NCBI GenBank assembly: GCA_026129745.1
Contig: JAHCHL010000012.1
Coordinates: 1-64,000 of the forward strand
Length of the DNA: 64,000 nucleotides
Direction: 5' to 3'
Origin: Fimbriimonadales bacterium
GTDB taxonomy: Bacteria; Armatimonadota; Fimbriimonadia; Fimbriimonadales; ATM1
The notes below the pieces were generated by a model that was given only the letters and a program-made list of their open reading frames with translations, made no database searches and was not told where the DNA came from. The position numbers and the translations under genes were made by a program. Of this stretch, positions 26,035 to 35,174 are shown piece by piece. Positions within the stretch are counted from its first letter, which is position 1. The number at the start of each line of letters is the position of its first letter.

Positions 26035-26942
26035 CCAATTGTCGAACTTGCGGCACTCCTGTGGCAGAAGGTGCACCGTTCTGCCTTAACTGCGGTCTGC
26101 GTCCAGACCAGCAGCCAGGCTCGAAGTGGGTGAAGCCCCTCATCATTGGGGGGGTTGCCGCATTTGCCCTTTTCATCACGTGGGGATTAAGCGCGTCAGG
26201 GCTCGTTGCAGTCGGCGGCAAGCAGCAGCCGGCAGTGGGTGCATCAGCAGAAACCAATCAGTCGTCGCTCGCGGCGTTCGATGAAGCCAACGATCCAACT
26301 CTTGCAGCTAATGCAGAATTGCCTCCGCCGAGCACGAGGATTGTCGCGGGACAGATGCCGCGCGAAATCAGCGATTGGCTCGATCATCTTTTGCACACGC
26401 ACAACCGATTGCGCGGACTTAATCGCTCGCTTACGTCTCAGCACACTGGTGCGCAAGGCGAGTTGCGCCCGGGGTCTTTTTCCGAAGACAGAGCCAGCGA
26501 AGCTGCAATCGACGATGCGAGGCGTCGCGGTGAAGCAGGAAGCATCCTGGAATCGGTGCGCGAATTCTTCAGGAATTTGCATCGCGACTTTAGGTCCGTC
26601 CCTCCACCTCGTGAGTGCGTTCCGCTTGCAGAGCTCTATGGGTCTTCACTCGAAGACATTCCGACGATGATCGAGAAGTTATCGGTTGCACTCAATCAAC
26701 TCGACATTGGTATGGCAGAGTCCGTTGGTCAAGAGCATCGGATCATCGAGAAGCGGATTTCAGAAACCAATCGCTTGATCGAAGAGCTCTGTGCCCGTTA
26801 CAGCGTCGAGAACCGATGGAGACTTGTCGAAGACACCGACTTCGGGTTAGGGGGCTCGATGGGGGTCGGCGGTCTGGGCATGAGCGGAGAGGCTCTAAAG
26901 CAATACGGCGACATGCTGCGGGGCTTGCTCGAAGACGAATAG
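26031..26942 (+). CDS. Zinc-ribbon membrane-anchored protein
   Basis: 303-aa protein starting with a C4 zinc ribbon (CRTCGTPVAEGAPFCLNCG, residues 4-22), then one transmembrane helix at about 37-56, a Pro/Ala-rich linker, and a helical C-terminal domain with two charged coiled-coil-like stretches. The end is Gly-rich (GLGGSMGVGGLGMSG). The ribbon-plus-helix design recalls small bacterial zinc-ribbon membrane proteins of unknown role. GTG start overlaps the flippase stop by 4 nt, so it is translationally coupled to it. Function unknown. Confidence 0.75.
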   Translation: MTNCRTCGTPVAEGAPFCLNCGLRPDQQPGSKWVKPLIIGGVAAFALFITWGLSASGLVAVGGKQQPAVGASAETNQSSLAAFDEANDPTLAANAELPPPSTRIVAGQMPREISDWLDHLLHTHNRLRGLNRSLTSQHTGAQGELRPGSFSEDRASEAAIDDARRRGEAGSILESVREFFRNLHRDFRSVPPPRECVPLAELYGSSLEDIPTMIEKLSVALNQLDIGMAESVGQEHRIIEKRISETNRLIEELCARYSVENRWRLVEDTDFGLGGSMGVGGLGMSGEALKQYGDMLRGLLEDE

Positions 26943-26971
26943 GCGCATTGCACGCACACCCGTCTACAGGA

Positions 26972-26977
26972 TAAAAT
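26972..26977 (+). promoter_or_regulatory. Likely -10 box of cysS (TAAAAT)
   Basis: TAAAAT lies 12 nt before the TTG start of cysS, in the 47-bp gap after the preceding gene, predicting a leader of about 5 nt and no Shine-Dalgarno sequence. Confidence 0.4.
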
Positions 26978-26989
26978 AGCGGTCAACCG

Positions 26990-28384
26990 TTGAGCGAGCT
27001 TAAGATCTACGATTCCCTCTCCCGTACGTTGGTCGAATTCAGTCCAAGAGATCCAGGCAAAGTAGGGATTTACGCGTGCGGACTAACTCCGCAGGCGCCT
27101 GCTCACATCGGCCATATGAGGGGAGCGGTGCTATTCGATGTGATCCGCAAGTGGTTGCGGCACCTTGGATTCAGCGTCGACTTCGTTCAGAACTTCACGG
27201 ATATCGACGACAAGATTATCCGACGGGCACAGGAAGAAGGAACTTCACCCGAAGAGGTTGCTCGCAAATATGGGCAAATGTATTTCGACGATTTGGAGGC
27301 ACTTGGCGTCGAACCTGCGCGATGGGTTTACGTCACCCAAAACATTCCAGAAATTGTCGCGATGATCGAAAAGATCATCGAACGTGGCCACGCATACGCA
27401 GTAGACGGAGACGTTTACTTTCGAGTCAGTTCCCTTCCGCAATATGGAAAGTTAAGCCGACGCAAAATCTCGGAGATGCAAGCAGGAGCGCGCATCGAAG
27501 TCGACGAGCGCAAAGAGCACCCAATGGACTTCGCGCTCTGGAAGTCTGCAAAGCCTGGGGAACCCAGTTGGGACAGCCCATGGGGAAAAGGCCGTCCGGG
27601 CTGGCACATTGAGTGTTCGGCGTTGTCGCTGAATGAGCTCGGACCCAACTTCGACATCCATGCCGGCGGAGTCGATCTCGTGTTTCCGCATCACGAAAAT
27701 GAAATCGCCCAAAGCGAAGCTTATCTTGGCAAAGAGGAGTTCGCGCGAATTTGGATGCATTGGGGCGCGGTTCGCATGGCCGGCGACAAGATGAGCAAAT
27801 CCGTCGGAAATGTTCTTGCGGTTCGCGAAGCTATTGCGAAGTATTCGGCCGGTGCCGTCCGTCTCTTGCTATTGGGTACGGACTATCGCAGCCCGATCGA
27901 GTACTCGGACGAGCGGATGGCAGAAGCCCAAGCCGGTTTCAACCGTATCCAGACAGCGCTCGCACGTGCTCGCCAGATGTTCGGCTCCGGATCGGAAGCT
28001 GAGATCGATTCCGGCTATATGGAGAGATTCGCAGCGGCGATGAACCACGACTTCAACACGGCGGCTGCAACGGCCGTGCTCTACGAAGTCGTAAGGGAAT
28101 TGAACGAGTTGATGGCGAACGGCGTCGAGAATAAGGGTTCAAGGGCAAATAGCCTCATTCGAACTGCGGACGAGTTCACAGGGCTTCTGGGCCTAAGCAC
28201 GGAACACAAGGCCATGGAGACAGATCAAACAGAGAGTCGTCTAATGGAACTGTTGATCGGCTTGAGGAAAGAGCTTCGGCAGGCAAAAATGTTCGAACTG
28301 GCCGATAAGATAAGAGAAGATTTGAAGGACATAGGAATTCAATTGGAAGATTCGGTGGAAGGAACCACCTGGAGGCGGTCTTAG
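26990..28384 (+). CDS. cysS: Cysteinyl-tRNA synthetase
   Basis: Class I aminoacyl-tRNA synthetase that charges tRNA-Cys. 464 aa, close to family length. The signature HIGH is in APAHIGHMRG and KMSKS in DKMSKSVGN. Zinc ligands are expected in CGLTPQ near the N-terminus, IECSALS, and HHENEIAQSE. The first motif, usually CGPTVYD, reads CGLTPQAP. The C-terminal helical domain is present. TTG start at 26990, followed by VanW two bases after the stop, so the pair is probably one transcript. Confidence 0.95.
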   Translation: MSELKIYDSLSRTLVEFSPRDPGKVGIYACGLTPQAPAHIGHMRGAVLFDVIRKWLRHLGFSVDFVQNFTDIDDKIIRRAQEEGTSPEEVARKYGQMYFDDLEALGVEPARWVYVTQNIPEIVAMIEKIIERGHAYAVDGDVYFRVSSLPQYGKLSRRKISEMQAGARIEVDERKEHPMDFALWKSAKPGEPSWDSPWGKGRPGWHIECSALSLNELGPNFDIHAGGVDLVFPHHENEIAQSEAYLGKEEFARIWMHWGAVRMAGDKMSKSVGNVLAVREAIAKYSAGAVRLLLLGTDYRSPIEYSDERMAEAQAGFNRIQTALARARQMFGSGSEAEIDSGYMERFAAAMNHDFNTAAATAVLYEVVRELNELMANGVENKGSRANSLIRTADEFTGLLGLSTEHKAMETDQTESRLMELLIGLRKELRQAKMFELADKIREDLKDIGIQLEDSVEGTTWRRS

Positions 28385-28385
28385 G

Positions 28386-29837
28386 ATGAGACATACAAAG
28401 AAAGCAGTATTCGTTGGGCTTGGGGCCCTCGTAGTGGCCGGTGGCGGTTTCTTCGCCTACGGCTCGCTTCAACCCGCCACGACGCCGGAAGGCGTTCGTT
28501 TAGGTGAAGTGGAGTTGGGCGGGCTTACCCGACCCGAAGTGCTTCAACGCCTCGAGGCATGGTGGGATGCCCAGAGACAATCAAAGATTCAGCCAAGAAG
28601 CAATTACCTCACCACGCAACCCTCGTCGATAACGCTGGAAGAGTCCGGCGTCCAACCAGACTGGGATGCGACCCTCTCGAATTTGCGATTCACGACCTAC
28701 TTCGATCGAACATTTGGCCGCACTGTCGAGCCGACGGAGATTTCAATCGTTTGGAAGTTGGTCGAATCAACCAGCGCGTCGAATCTCGCCAAGTTCGTCG
28801 AACAAAACGCAAAGCCGGCTACACCGGCGAGCATCTCTTTCGAAGGCGGCAAGATCGTTAGAAAGTACGAGGTTCCTGCATTCAAGCTCGACGTCGACCG
28901 CGTCGGCGATGCCATGTTGGCTGCTATCGAAACAGGGGAAGAGACTTTCGAACTTCCGCTGAAGAAGGATGCTCCAACCATTCCGAACGATGCACTCGAC
29001 AAAATTCAAGACGTGATGGCCGAATTCACGACGAGCTTCAGCGAAGGGCAATACAATCGTAGCAGCAACATTCGGCTCGCCTGCAAAGCCCTCGATGGAA
29101 TCATCTTGATGCCTGGAGAAGAGCTGAGCTACAACAAAGTCGTTGGCAGGCGCACCGCTGCCAATGGATATAAGGAAGCGCCCGTTTTCAAGAACGGCAT
29201 GAAAGTCCTTGACAACGGCGGCGGAGTTTGTCAAGTTTCGACAACGATGTATAACGCTGCGCTGCTGGCTGATCTCGAGATCGTCAAGCGCATGAATCAC
29301 TCGCGGCCTGTGGCCTATGTTCCAGTTGGCCGTGACGCAACTGTGGATTACGGAAGCGGCGTCGATTTGGTCATTAAGAATCAGTACGACTTCCCAATCG
29401 CCGTCATCAGCAGAGTCGACGGAGGCAAGGTTAGCTTCTGGATTCTGGGAAGGAAAGACCCTACGAAGTCCATCGCGATCATCACAACCGATCACAAGGC
29501 GTGGGGCAACACGGTTAAGTACGTCGACGATCCGTCGCTCCCTCCGGGCAAAGAAACTGTTGTCGACAGCGGGGCTGGCGGCCGGTCGTGCATAACGTGG
29601 CGAATTGTCAAGGTCAATGGCAATGAAATCAGGCGCGACAACCTGGGCAGGAGCTATTACGCTGGCGCAGCAAGAATCATCGCTCGAAACCCGACGCCGG
29701 CCGCACCAGATGGACAACCGCTTGCGGATCCAAACAAGACGACGACCACCGTGGCGAGCAACGGCGGCACACTGAACCCGCAGCCGACTGGAAACGGCAC
29801 AGGAACCGGCAGTCCGAACGGCAACGGAACGGACTGA
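28386..29837 (+). CDS. VanW family envelope protein
   Basis: 483-aa protein with an N-terminal signal anchor (MRHTKKAVFVGLGALVVAGG), a YoaR-like putative peptidoglycan-binding region at about 30-140, and a VanW domain at about 235-350 shown by GEELSYNKVVGRR, NGGGVCQVSTTMYNAAL and HSRPVAYVPVGRDATV. A small G5-like beta domain follows (GKETVVDSGAGGRSC), then a Gly/Asn/Thr/Pro-rich tail. VanW proteins occur in glycopeptide-resistance clusters but mostly outside them, with no proven biochemical role. It starts two bases after cysS, and converges with the acyl-CoA ligase, 5 bp between stops. Confidence 0.88.
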   Translation: MRHTKKAVFVGLGALVVAGGGFFAYGSLQPATTPEGVRLGEVELGGLTRPEVLQRLEAWWDAQRQSKIQPRSNYLTTQPSSITLEESGVQPDWDATLSNLRFTTYFDRTFGRTVEPTEISIVWKLVESTSASNLAKFVEQNAKPATPASISFEGGKIVRKYEVPAFKLDVDRVGDAMLAAIETGEETFELPLKKDAPTIPNDALDKIQDVMAEFTTSFSEGQYNRSSNIRLACKALDGIILMPGEELSYNKVVGRRTAANGYKEAPVFKNGMKVLDNGGGVCQVSTTMYNAALLADLEIVKRMNHSRPVAYVPVGRDATVDYGSGVDLVIKNQYDFPIAVISRVDGGKVSFWILGRKDPTKSIAIITTDHKAWGNTVKYVDDPSLPPGKETVVDSGAGGRSCITWRIVKVNGNEIRRDNLGRSYYAGAARIIARNPTPAAPDGQPLADPNKTTTTVASNGGTLNPQPTGNGTGTGSPNGNGTD

Positions 29838-29842
29838 GTCAA

Positions 29843-31591
29843 CTATTGAAGCTGGCGCATTGCGTCGCCGAACTTTTCGCGGACTACTCGGCGCTTGACC
29901 TTGAGTGAAGGCGTTAGTTCGCCCGTTTCTTGAGTCCATCGGTCGCTCATGACCTTGAATCGCTTGACTTTCTCGAAGTCCGGAAGCGACTTGTTGACTC
30001 GGTCGATCTGAGACTTGAACATTTCTCGCACGGCAGGGTGCTCGACGAGATCTTCGTTGTGACCGATGTCAAGGCCTTTTGCTTCGGCAAAGTGCTTCAG
30101 GTTTTCGAAATCAGGAACAACCAAGGCAGCGAGGTACTCCATATCGTCCCCGAACACCATCGCTTCTTCAACATAGTCGCTCGATTTAATCATGTTCTCT
30201 ATTCGCTCGGGACCGACATTCTTCCCATTGGCCATTACAATGATGTCTTTTTTGCGACCAGTAATCCAAAGGCGATTCCCTGCCATGCGACCGAGGTCAC
30301 CGGTGTGAAACCAGCCGTCGCGATCAATCGCCTGCGCCGTTTCTTCTGGTTTGTTGTAGTAGCCCTTCATCAGGCTCGCGCCACGCATCAAAATCTCACC
30401 GTCATCGGCAATCTTGCACTCGATTCCGGGTAAGACTTCGCCGACACTGGAGGGATCGTTTCGATCCGGATGATTTAGTGAAATGACGGGCGATGTTTCG
30501 GTCAATCCGTATCCTTGCAACAGCAGAATTCCAAAAGCGCCATAGAACTCAGCAACATCTGTTGGAAGCGCAGCACCACCACTCACCATGAATCGTATTC
30601 GCCCGCCTAAGCGTTCGCGAATCTTCGCTCCGACCAGCTTGTCAAGCAAGCCTCCCATGAATCCGACAGGCCGCATCTTGTTCTTGATCCGCTCTGCGCC
30701 TCTGCTAACGACGATTGAGAAGAGCTTCTTTTTGAGTCCACTTCCTTCTTGCACAGTCTGCGTAATCTTGCTTTTCACGCCTTCTGTGAATCGTGGGACT
30801 GTCAACAAGATCGTTGGCTTTGCGATTGTGATGTCTTGTGCCAACGTGCGCAACGACTCGGCATAAGCAATATCTGCCCCCAAGTAAATCGGCAGAAAGT
30901 GTCCTGCCATCCTCTCATATACGTGCGACAGGGGTAAGAACGACAGAAATCTATCTCGATGGTCGGCAGGAAGGCTTTCTCGAATCGCCTCGCATAAGAA
31001 TGTGAAATTTGCATGCGTTAACATCACGCCCTTAGGCTCGCCTGTTGTGCCGCTCGTGTAAATCAGCGTTGCCAACGACTCTGGATCAACTGTACGCGCT
31101 CCTTGCTCCCACTCCGACTCAGACCAACCCGATGCGCGCCCATCTTCGATGATCGATTCGAGATTCGGTCTTGGGCCATCGATAACAACCATTCGTGTGG
31201 TCAATTCTTCCGCAGAAATCGCAGAGTGCGCTTTAGATTGAAGTTTAGAATCTCCTGCGAAAATTAACTTCGATCCCGAGTCTTTTAGAAGATACCCGAC
31301 TTGGTCCGCGAGCAGTGTCGGATAGATTGGCACGGTCACTGCGCCGAGTGAGAGCACTGCCCAATCGATCAGTCCCCACTCTTTGGAGTTCTCTGCTTGG
31401 ATCGCAACTCTATCGCCGGCTGAAATGCCATTCGCACGAAGACCGCTCGCAATTTCAAAAACCTTCTTACGAAATTCTTCATATGAGATCGACTGAAATT
31501 CGCCTCTAACTCTGTAGAGCAGGGCTGGCTTAGTACGGTGCCTTTCCCACGACTCTAGCATCGCGACCGGTAACGACTTTTGCTGTAACAT
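29843..31591 (-). CDS. Long-chain acyl-CoA ligase (AMP-forming, FadD15-type)
   Basis: Activates fatty acids to acyl-CoA through an acyl-adenylate. 582 aa. AMP-binding motif LIYTSGTTGEPKGVMLTH, second motif QGYGLTETSPVISLN, and the hinge GWFHTGDLG before the C-terminal lid are all present; the catalytic Lys is expected in SLKVKRRVVREK. The overall layout (FLSFLPLSHVYERM) fits the long-chain FACL group. It diverges from mfd with only 73 bp between starts. Chain-length preference cannot be read. High confidence in the enzyme class. Confidence 0.93.
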   Translation of the reverse strand: MLQQKSLPVAMLESWERHRTKPALLYRVRGEFQSISYEEFRKKVFEIASGLRANGISAGDRVAIQAENSKEWGLIDWAVLSLGAVTVPIYPTLLADQVGYLLKDSGSKLIFAGDSKLQSKAHSAISAEELTTRMVVIDGPRPNLESIIEDGRASGWSESEWEQGARTVDPESLATLIYTSGTTGEPKGVMLTHANFTFLCEAIRESLPADHRDRFLSFLPLSHVYERMAGHFLPIYLGADIAYAESLRTLAQDITIAKPTILLTVPRFTEGVKSKITQTVQEGSGLKKKLFSIVVSRGAERIKNKMRPVGFMGGLLDKLVGAKIRERLGGRIRFMVSGGAALPTDVAEFYGAFGILLLQGYGLTETSPVISLNHPDRNDPSSVGEVLPGIECKIADDGEILMRGASLMKGYYNKPEETAQAIDRDGWFHTGDLGRMAGNRLWITGRKKDIIVMANGKNVGPERIENMIKSSDYVEEAMVFGDDMEYLAALVVPDFENLKHFAEAKGLDIGHNEDLVEHPAVREMFKSQIDRVNKSLPDFEKVKRFKVMSDRWTQETGELTPSLKVKRRVVREKFGDAMRQLQ

Positions 31592-31651
31592 TACTTGGAG
31601 ATACGTTTATTCGAGAGCCGCTGTCGTTAGTCCTGCCCTGGCCGCAAAAGG

Positions 31652-31657
31652 TACAAT
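31652..31657 (+). promoter_or_regulatory. Leaderless-type -10 element of mfd (TACAAT)
   Basis: TACAAT lies 7 nt before ATG 31665, placing the expected transcription start on the start codon. A GTG at 31662 immediately precedes the ATG, but the spacing favours ATG. Confidence 0.5.
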
Positions 31658-31664
31658 TTCCGTG

Positions 31665-34600
31665 ATGCACGTCCGCGATTGGGTGCGGACCCTTTCCCCT
31701 CCCGCTCTTGTGCCAGGGCGCACTGAATGGAATTCGCTGTGCGCAGAAGCGATGGCGCCCATTGTTGCCGCCTCTTGGCTTCACTTGCCTGAAGAGCGCC
31801 GCCGGTTTTTCGTTGTAACTTCCGACTATGACCGCGCATTGCAATGGCAGGCGCGGCTCGCCCTTTTTGGCGTTCCGCAAACATTTATACGTCATTTGCC
31901 GAGCGGCCAAAGTGGCCTCTTCGATGACGCTCCTCCGGAGCGGTTTGCACTCTCCGAACGAGCCGCTGCGTTGAACGCGCTCGCAAGCGGTGAACCGGTG
32001 ATCATTTTGGCGACGCCGCAAGCCGCACTCGAACGCGGCATGAGCATCAAGAGCTTTCGCGAACACTCTATCACAGTGAGGGTCGGAGATGATTTGGACC
32101 TGGAGGAGCTGTTGCACTACTTGGACGCCCTCGGTTATGAACGAGAGGAGCCAGCACGCTTGCCTGGCGGTTACAGTCGCCGTGGGGGCATCGTCGACGT
32201 GTTTGCCGCAGGCAGCGAAATGCCCACACGCATTGAATTGTTCGGTAGCACGATCGAGAGTTTGCGCAGCTTTGATCCTGACAGCCAAAGGAGTATTCGA
32301 CCGACCGATGCGTTGACAATTCCGCCGCTTAGGTCTGTCGATGCGACAAAGAGCCCTGCCGCACTTGAAAGAATACGGGACGCCGTTCAAGCGCTTGCAA
32401 GCAAATTGCCGGAAGATCAATTCAAAGTCCTCATGGAAGCAATCGATGCCGATTCGGTACCTCTTTCAAAAGGAATCTTTTTCGATCGATTGGACAGCTA
32501 CTTGCCATTCATTGAGAGTCAAGTCAATTGTGCTCTTGATTTTGTTGAAAACGGAGTCGTGTTCCTTGAGGAGCCAGTCGAACTCAAGATACGAGCAGAG
32601 AGAGCGCGCGAAGACGTCGATCAGTTGCTTGCACACCGCTTTGCCCGAGGAGAGTCGCTGCAGCTGGATGCAAACGGATTTCTCGCTCCCGTCGACCGCC
32701 TGTTGTCTTCTGCTTGGACTGTTGAACTAACTGCGCAAGATGGAACGGGCATCGAAATGGGCTTTTCATCGCTCGTCCCTTATCGCGGTAGAGCCGATGC
32801 GATCGCAAAAGCCATTGATTCGTGGGTTAAGTCAGGAGTGAAGATCGCCGTCGCGACCGATCAGCCCACTCGCGCGAGGTCAGTCTTGGAAGGCATTTCG
32901 GTCTCGGTTCTTGAGCCCAGCGATGAGATGACTATTCGTGATGTTTCCGGCGCAGCCGCAATTCTCATCAAAGGCAATCCAGCCGGCGGATTCATCAACG
33001 CAAAGGAGAAGTTCGCTTTACTCACTGACGCAGAACTTTTCGGGGTTGGAAAGCTGCGATTGCCGCAAAAGCGTTTCAATGAGGGGTCTCCAATTGCAAG
33101 CGTCTTGGATTTGAAGCCCGGGGACTATGTCGTTCACATTCAATTCGGTATTGGCAGATATCGCGGGCTCGTCACGCGAGAAGTTGAAGGCGTACAGAAA
33201 GAGTTCTTGCACATTGAGTATCAGTCGCCCGATCAGTTGTTCGTGCCAACCGACCAGCTTGATCGAGTTCAGAAGTACTTGAGTCCGGGCGATGCAACAC
33301 CACAACTGCACAGAATAACGGGCGGAGATTGGCATCGAACGCTTCGAAACGCGAAGAAGGGTGCCGAAGACCTCGCGAGAGACCTCATTAGAATCTACGC
33401 GAAGCGCGCGGCGGTATCGCGAGTCCCTTTCGGCGAGGACACTCCTTGGCAAACGGAAATGGAGGCGACGTTTCAGTGGGTGGAGACTCCGAGCCAGTTG
33501 CGGACGATAGAAGAAATCAAGAAGGATTTGAATGAGCATCGTCCCATGGATCGGCTTGTCTGTGGCGACGTCGGTTTTGGAAAAACCGAAGTGGCAATAC
33601 GCGCTGCGTTCAAAGTCGCACAAGCCGGAAAACAAGTCGCCGTTCTCTGTCCGACCACCGTTCTTGCCGATCAACACTTTGAGACATTCAAGGAACGCTT
33701 GGCTGCATACCCGCTTCGAATTCACGTTCTAAGCAGGTTTCGAAGCGCAAAGGAAAGAAAGGCGACCATTGAAGCACTCAAGACGGGCGAAGTCGACATT
33801 GTCATCGGAACCCATGCGCTGCTGCAAGGCGGAGTGGAATTCAAGAATCTCGGCTTGGTCATCGTCGACGAAGAGCAAAGGTTCGGAGTCAAACACAAAG
33901 AGCGACTCAAAGACCTTCGTGCACAAGCGGACTTTCTAACTCTCACCGCAACGCCGATCCCTCGCACATTGAGCATGGCGCTCATGAACGTTCGTGAACT
34001 TTCTGTCATCACCGATCCGCCGCCCGGCAGGCTTCCGATTCGGACTTATGTTCGAAACTATGGTGAGCCGCTTGTCAGAGAAGCGATTCTCAGAGAGCTA
34101 TCGCGCGGCGGACAAGTGTATTACGTGTTCAATCGCATAGAAGGAATTCACCATGTCGCAAGTCGGATTCAGAAGCTCGCCCCGAATGCTCGAATCGCAG
34201 TCGCGCACGGCCAAATGAAAGCTGATGAGTTGGAACCAATTATGATTGCGTTCTTTCACGGCGAGATCGACATTCTTGTTTGCACAACGATCATCGAAAA
34301 CGGAATCGACAACCCAAATGCGAACACGCTCATCGTTGAGGGTGCGGATCGACTTGGTTTATCCCAGCTCTACCAGTTGCGCGGAAGAGTTGGCAGAAGC
34401 GACCGTCAAGCCTATGCTTACCTTCTCTATCGAGGCGAGAAGAATATGACGGAGAACGCAATCGAAAGGCTCAAGGCGTTGCAGGAGTTCAGCGAATTAG
34501 GCTCCGGCTATTCCCTTGCCCTTCGCGACCTGCAGATTCGCGGCGCCGGCGAACTATTGGGATCGAAGCAACACGGACTTATGGCAACGGTTGGATACGA

Positions 34601-35174
34601 CATGTACTGTCACTTAATCAATCAAGCCGTTCAACAGCTTCGAAATGCAATGGAGTCGGGTGGGGAGCCTGCTGCTCGGCTGACGAAAATCGAAATGCAA
34701 ACTCATGCGGAAGAGGGCTTTGTCGAACTGCCAACCTTCGAGATTCCGGCCGAGGCGTATCTTCCCAAAGAGTACATTCCAGATCAAAGCCAAAGACTCT
34801 TTTTGTACAAGCGATTGATGGAGTCTCGGGATGAAGATTCGATACGTTCTGTCGAAGATGAGCTGCGAGACCGTTTCGGCGTGTTGCCATCGCCGGCAGA
34901 AGCAGCCGTTCGAGCGGTCCGCCTGCGCCTGTTAGCAAAGGAATTGGGAGTTAGGAAAGTCGAGGGCCGCGAAGGACGATTGATGCTTTGGCTGGAAAAG
35001 GGCCGAGAGTTGCCGCTGCGCGCCGTTCATGCCTTGCAACGGGAGCACAAGGGCCTACGATTCCGGAACGATCTGGTTGAGTGGCGGTATCGAAACGATG
35101 CGCTTGAATCGACGCGTGAAGCTCTCGAAGTGCTGCGGTCGGCTCGAGAATCGAAGCAGGCCGTTCGGGCTTAG
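31665..35174 (+). CDS. mfd: Transcription-repair coupling factor Mfd
   Basis: Removes RNA polymerase stalled at DNA lesions and recruits UvrA, linking to the uvrC at 53011. 1169 aa, full family length. The UvrB-like N-terminal third carries GGYSRRGGIVDVF. The RNAP-interacting region follows at about 490-560 (PGDYVVHIQFGIGRYRGL). The translocase module has Walker A GDVGFGKTEVAIRAAF, DEEQRFGVKHKERLK, and TATPIPRTLSMAL; the TRCF C-terminal domain is present. ATG 31665 preferred over GTG 31662 by promoter spacing. It converges with the cobalamin regulator, stops sharing TTAG. Confidence 0.97.
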   Translation: MHVRDWVRTLSPPALVPGRTEWNSLCAEAMAPIVAASWLHLPEERRRFFVVTSDYDRALQWQARLALFGVPQTFIRHLPSGQSGLFDDAPPERFALSERAAALNALASGEPVIILATPQAALERGMSIKSFREHSITVRVGDDLDLEELLHYLDALGYEREEPARLPGGYSRRGGIVDVFAAGSEMPTRIELFGSTIESLRSFDPDSQRSIRPTDALTIPPLRSVDATKSPAALERIRDAVQALASKLPEDQFKVLMEAIDADSVPLSKGIFFDRLDSYLPFIESQVNCALDFVENGVVFLEEPVELKIRAERAREDVDQLLAHRFARGESLQLDANGFLAPVDRLLSSAWTVELTAQDGTGIEMGFSSLVPYRGRADAIAKAIDSWVKSGVKIAVATDQPTRARSVLEGISVSVLEPSDEMTIRDVSGAAAILIKGNPAGGFINAKEKFALLTDAELFGVGKLRLPQKRFNEGSPIASVLDLKPGDYVVHIQFGIGRYRGLVTREVEGVQKEFLHIEYQSPDQLFVPTDQLDRVQKYLSPGDATPQLHRITGGDWHRTLRNAKKGAEDLARDLIRIYAKRAAVSRVPFGEDTPWQTEMEATFQWVETPSQLRTIEEIKKDLNEHRPMDRLVCGDVGFGKTEVAIRAAFKVAQAGKQVAVLCPTTVLADQHFETFKERLAAYPLRIHVLSRFRSAKERKATIEALKTGEVDIVIGTHALLQGGVEFKNLGLVIVDEEQRFGVKHKERLKDLRAQADFLTLTATPIPRTLSMALMNVRELSVITDPPPGRLPIRTYVRNYGEPLVREAILRELSRGGQVYYVFNRIEGIHHVASRIQKLAPNARIAVAHGQMKADELEPIMIAFFHGEIDILVCTTIIENGIDNPNANTLIVEGADRLGLSQLYQLRGRVGRSDRQAYAYLLYRGEKNMTENAIERLKALQEFSELGSGYSLALRDLQIRGAGELLGSKQHGLMATVGYDMYCHLINQAVQQLRNAMESGGEPAARLTKIEMQTHAEEGFVELPTFEIPAEAYLPKEYIPDQSQRLFLYKRLMESRDEDSIRSVEDELRDRFGVLPSPAEAAVRAVRLRLLAKELGVRKVEGREGRLMLWLEKGRELPLRAVHALQREHKGLRFRNDLVEWRYRNDALESTREALEVLRSARESKQAVRA

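Noticed and set aside
30588-30937. Antisense frames inside the acyl-CoA ligase
   Set aside because: The coding strand has a complete, highly conserved enzyme; the frames have no signal of their own.
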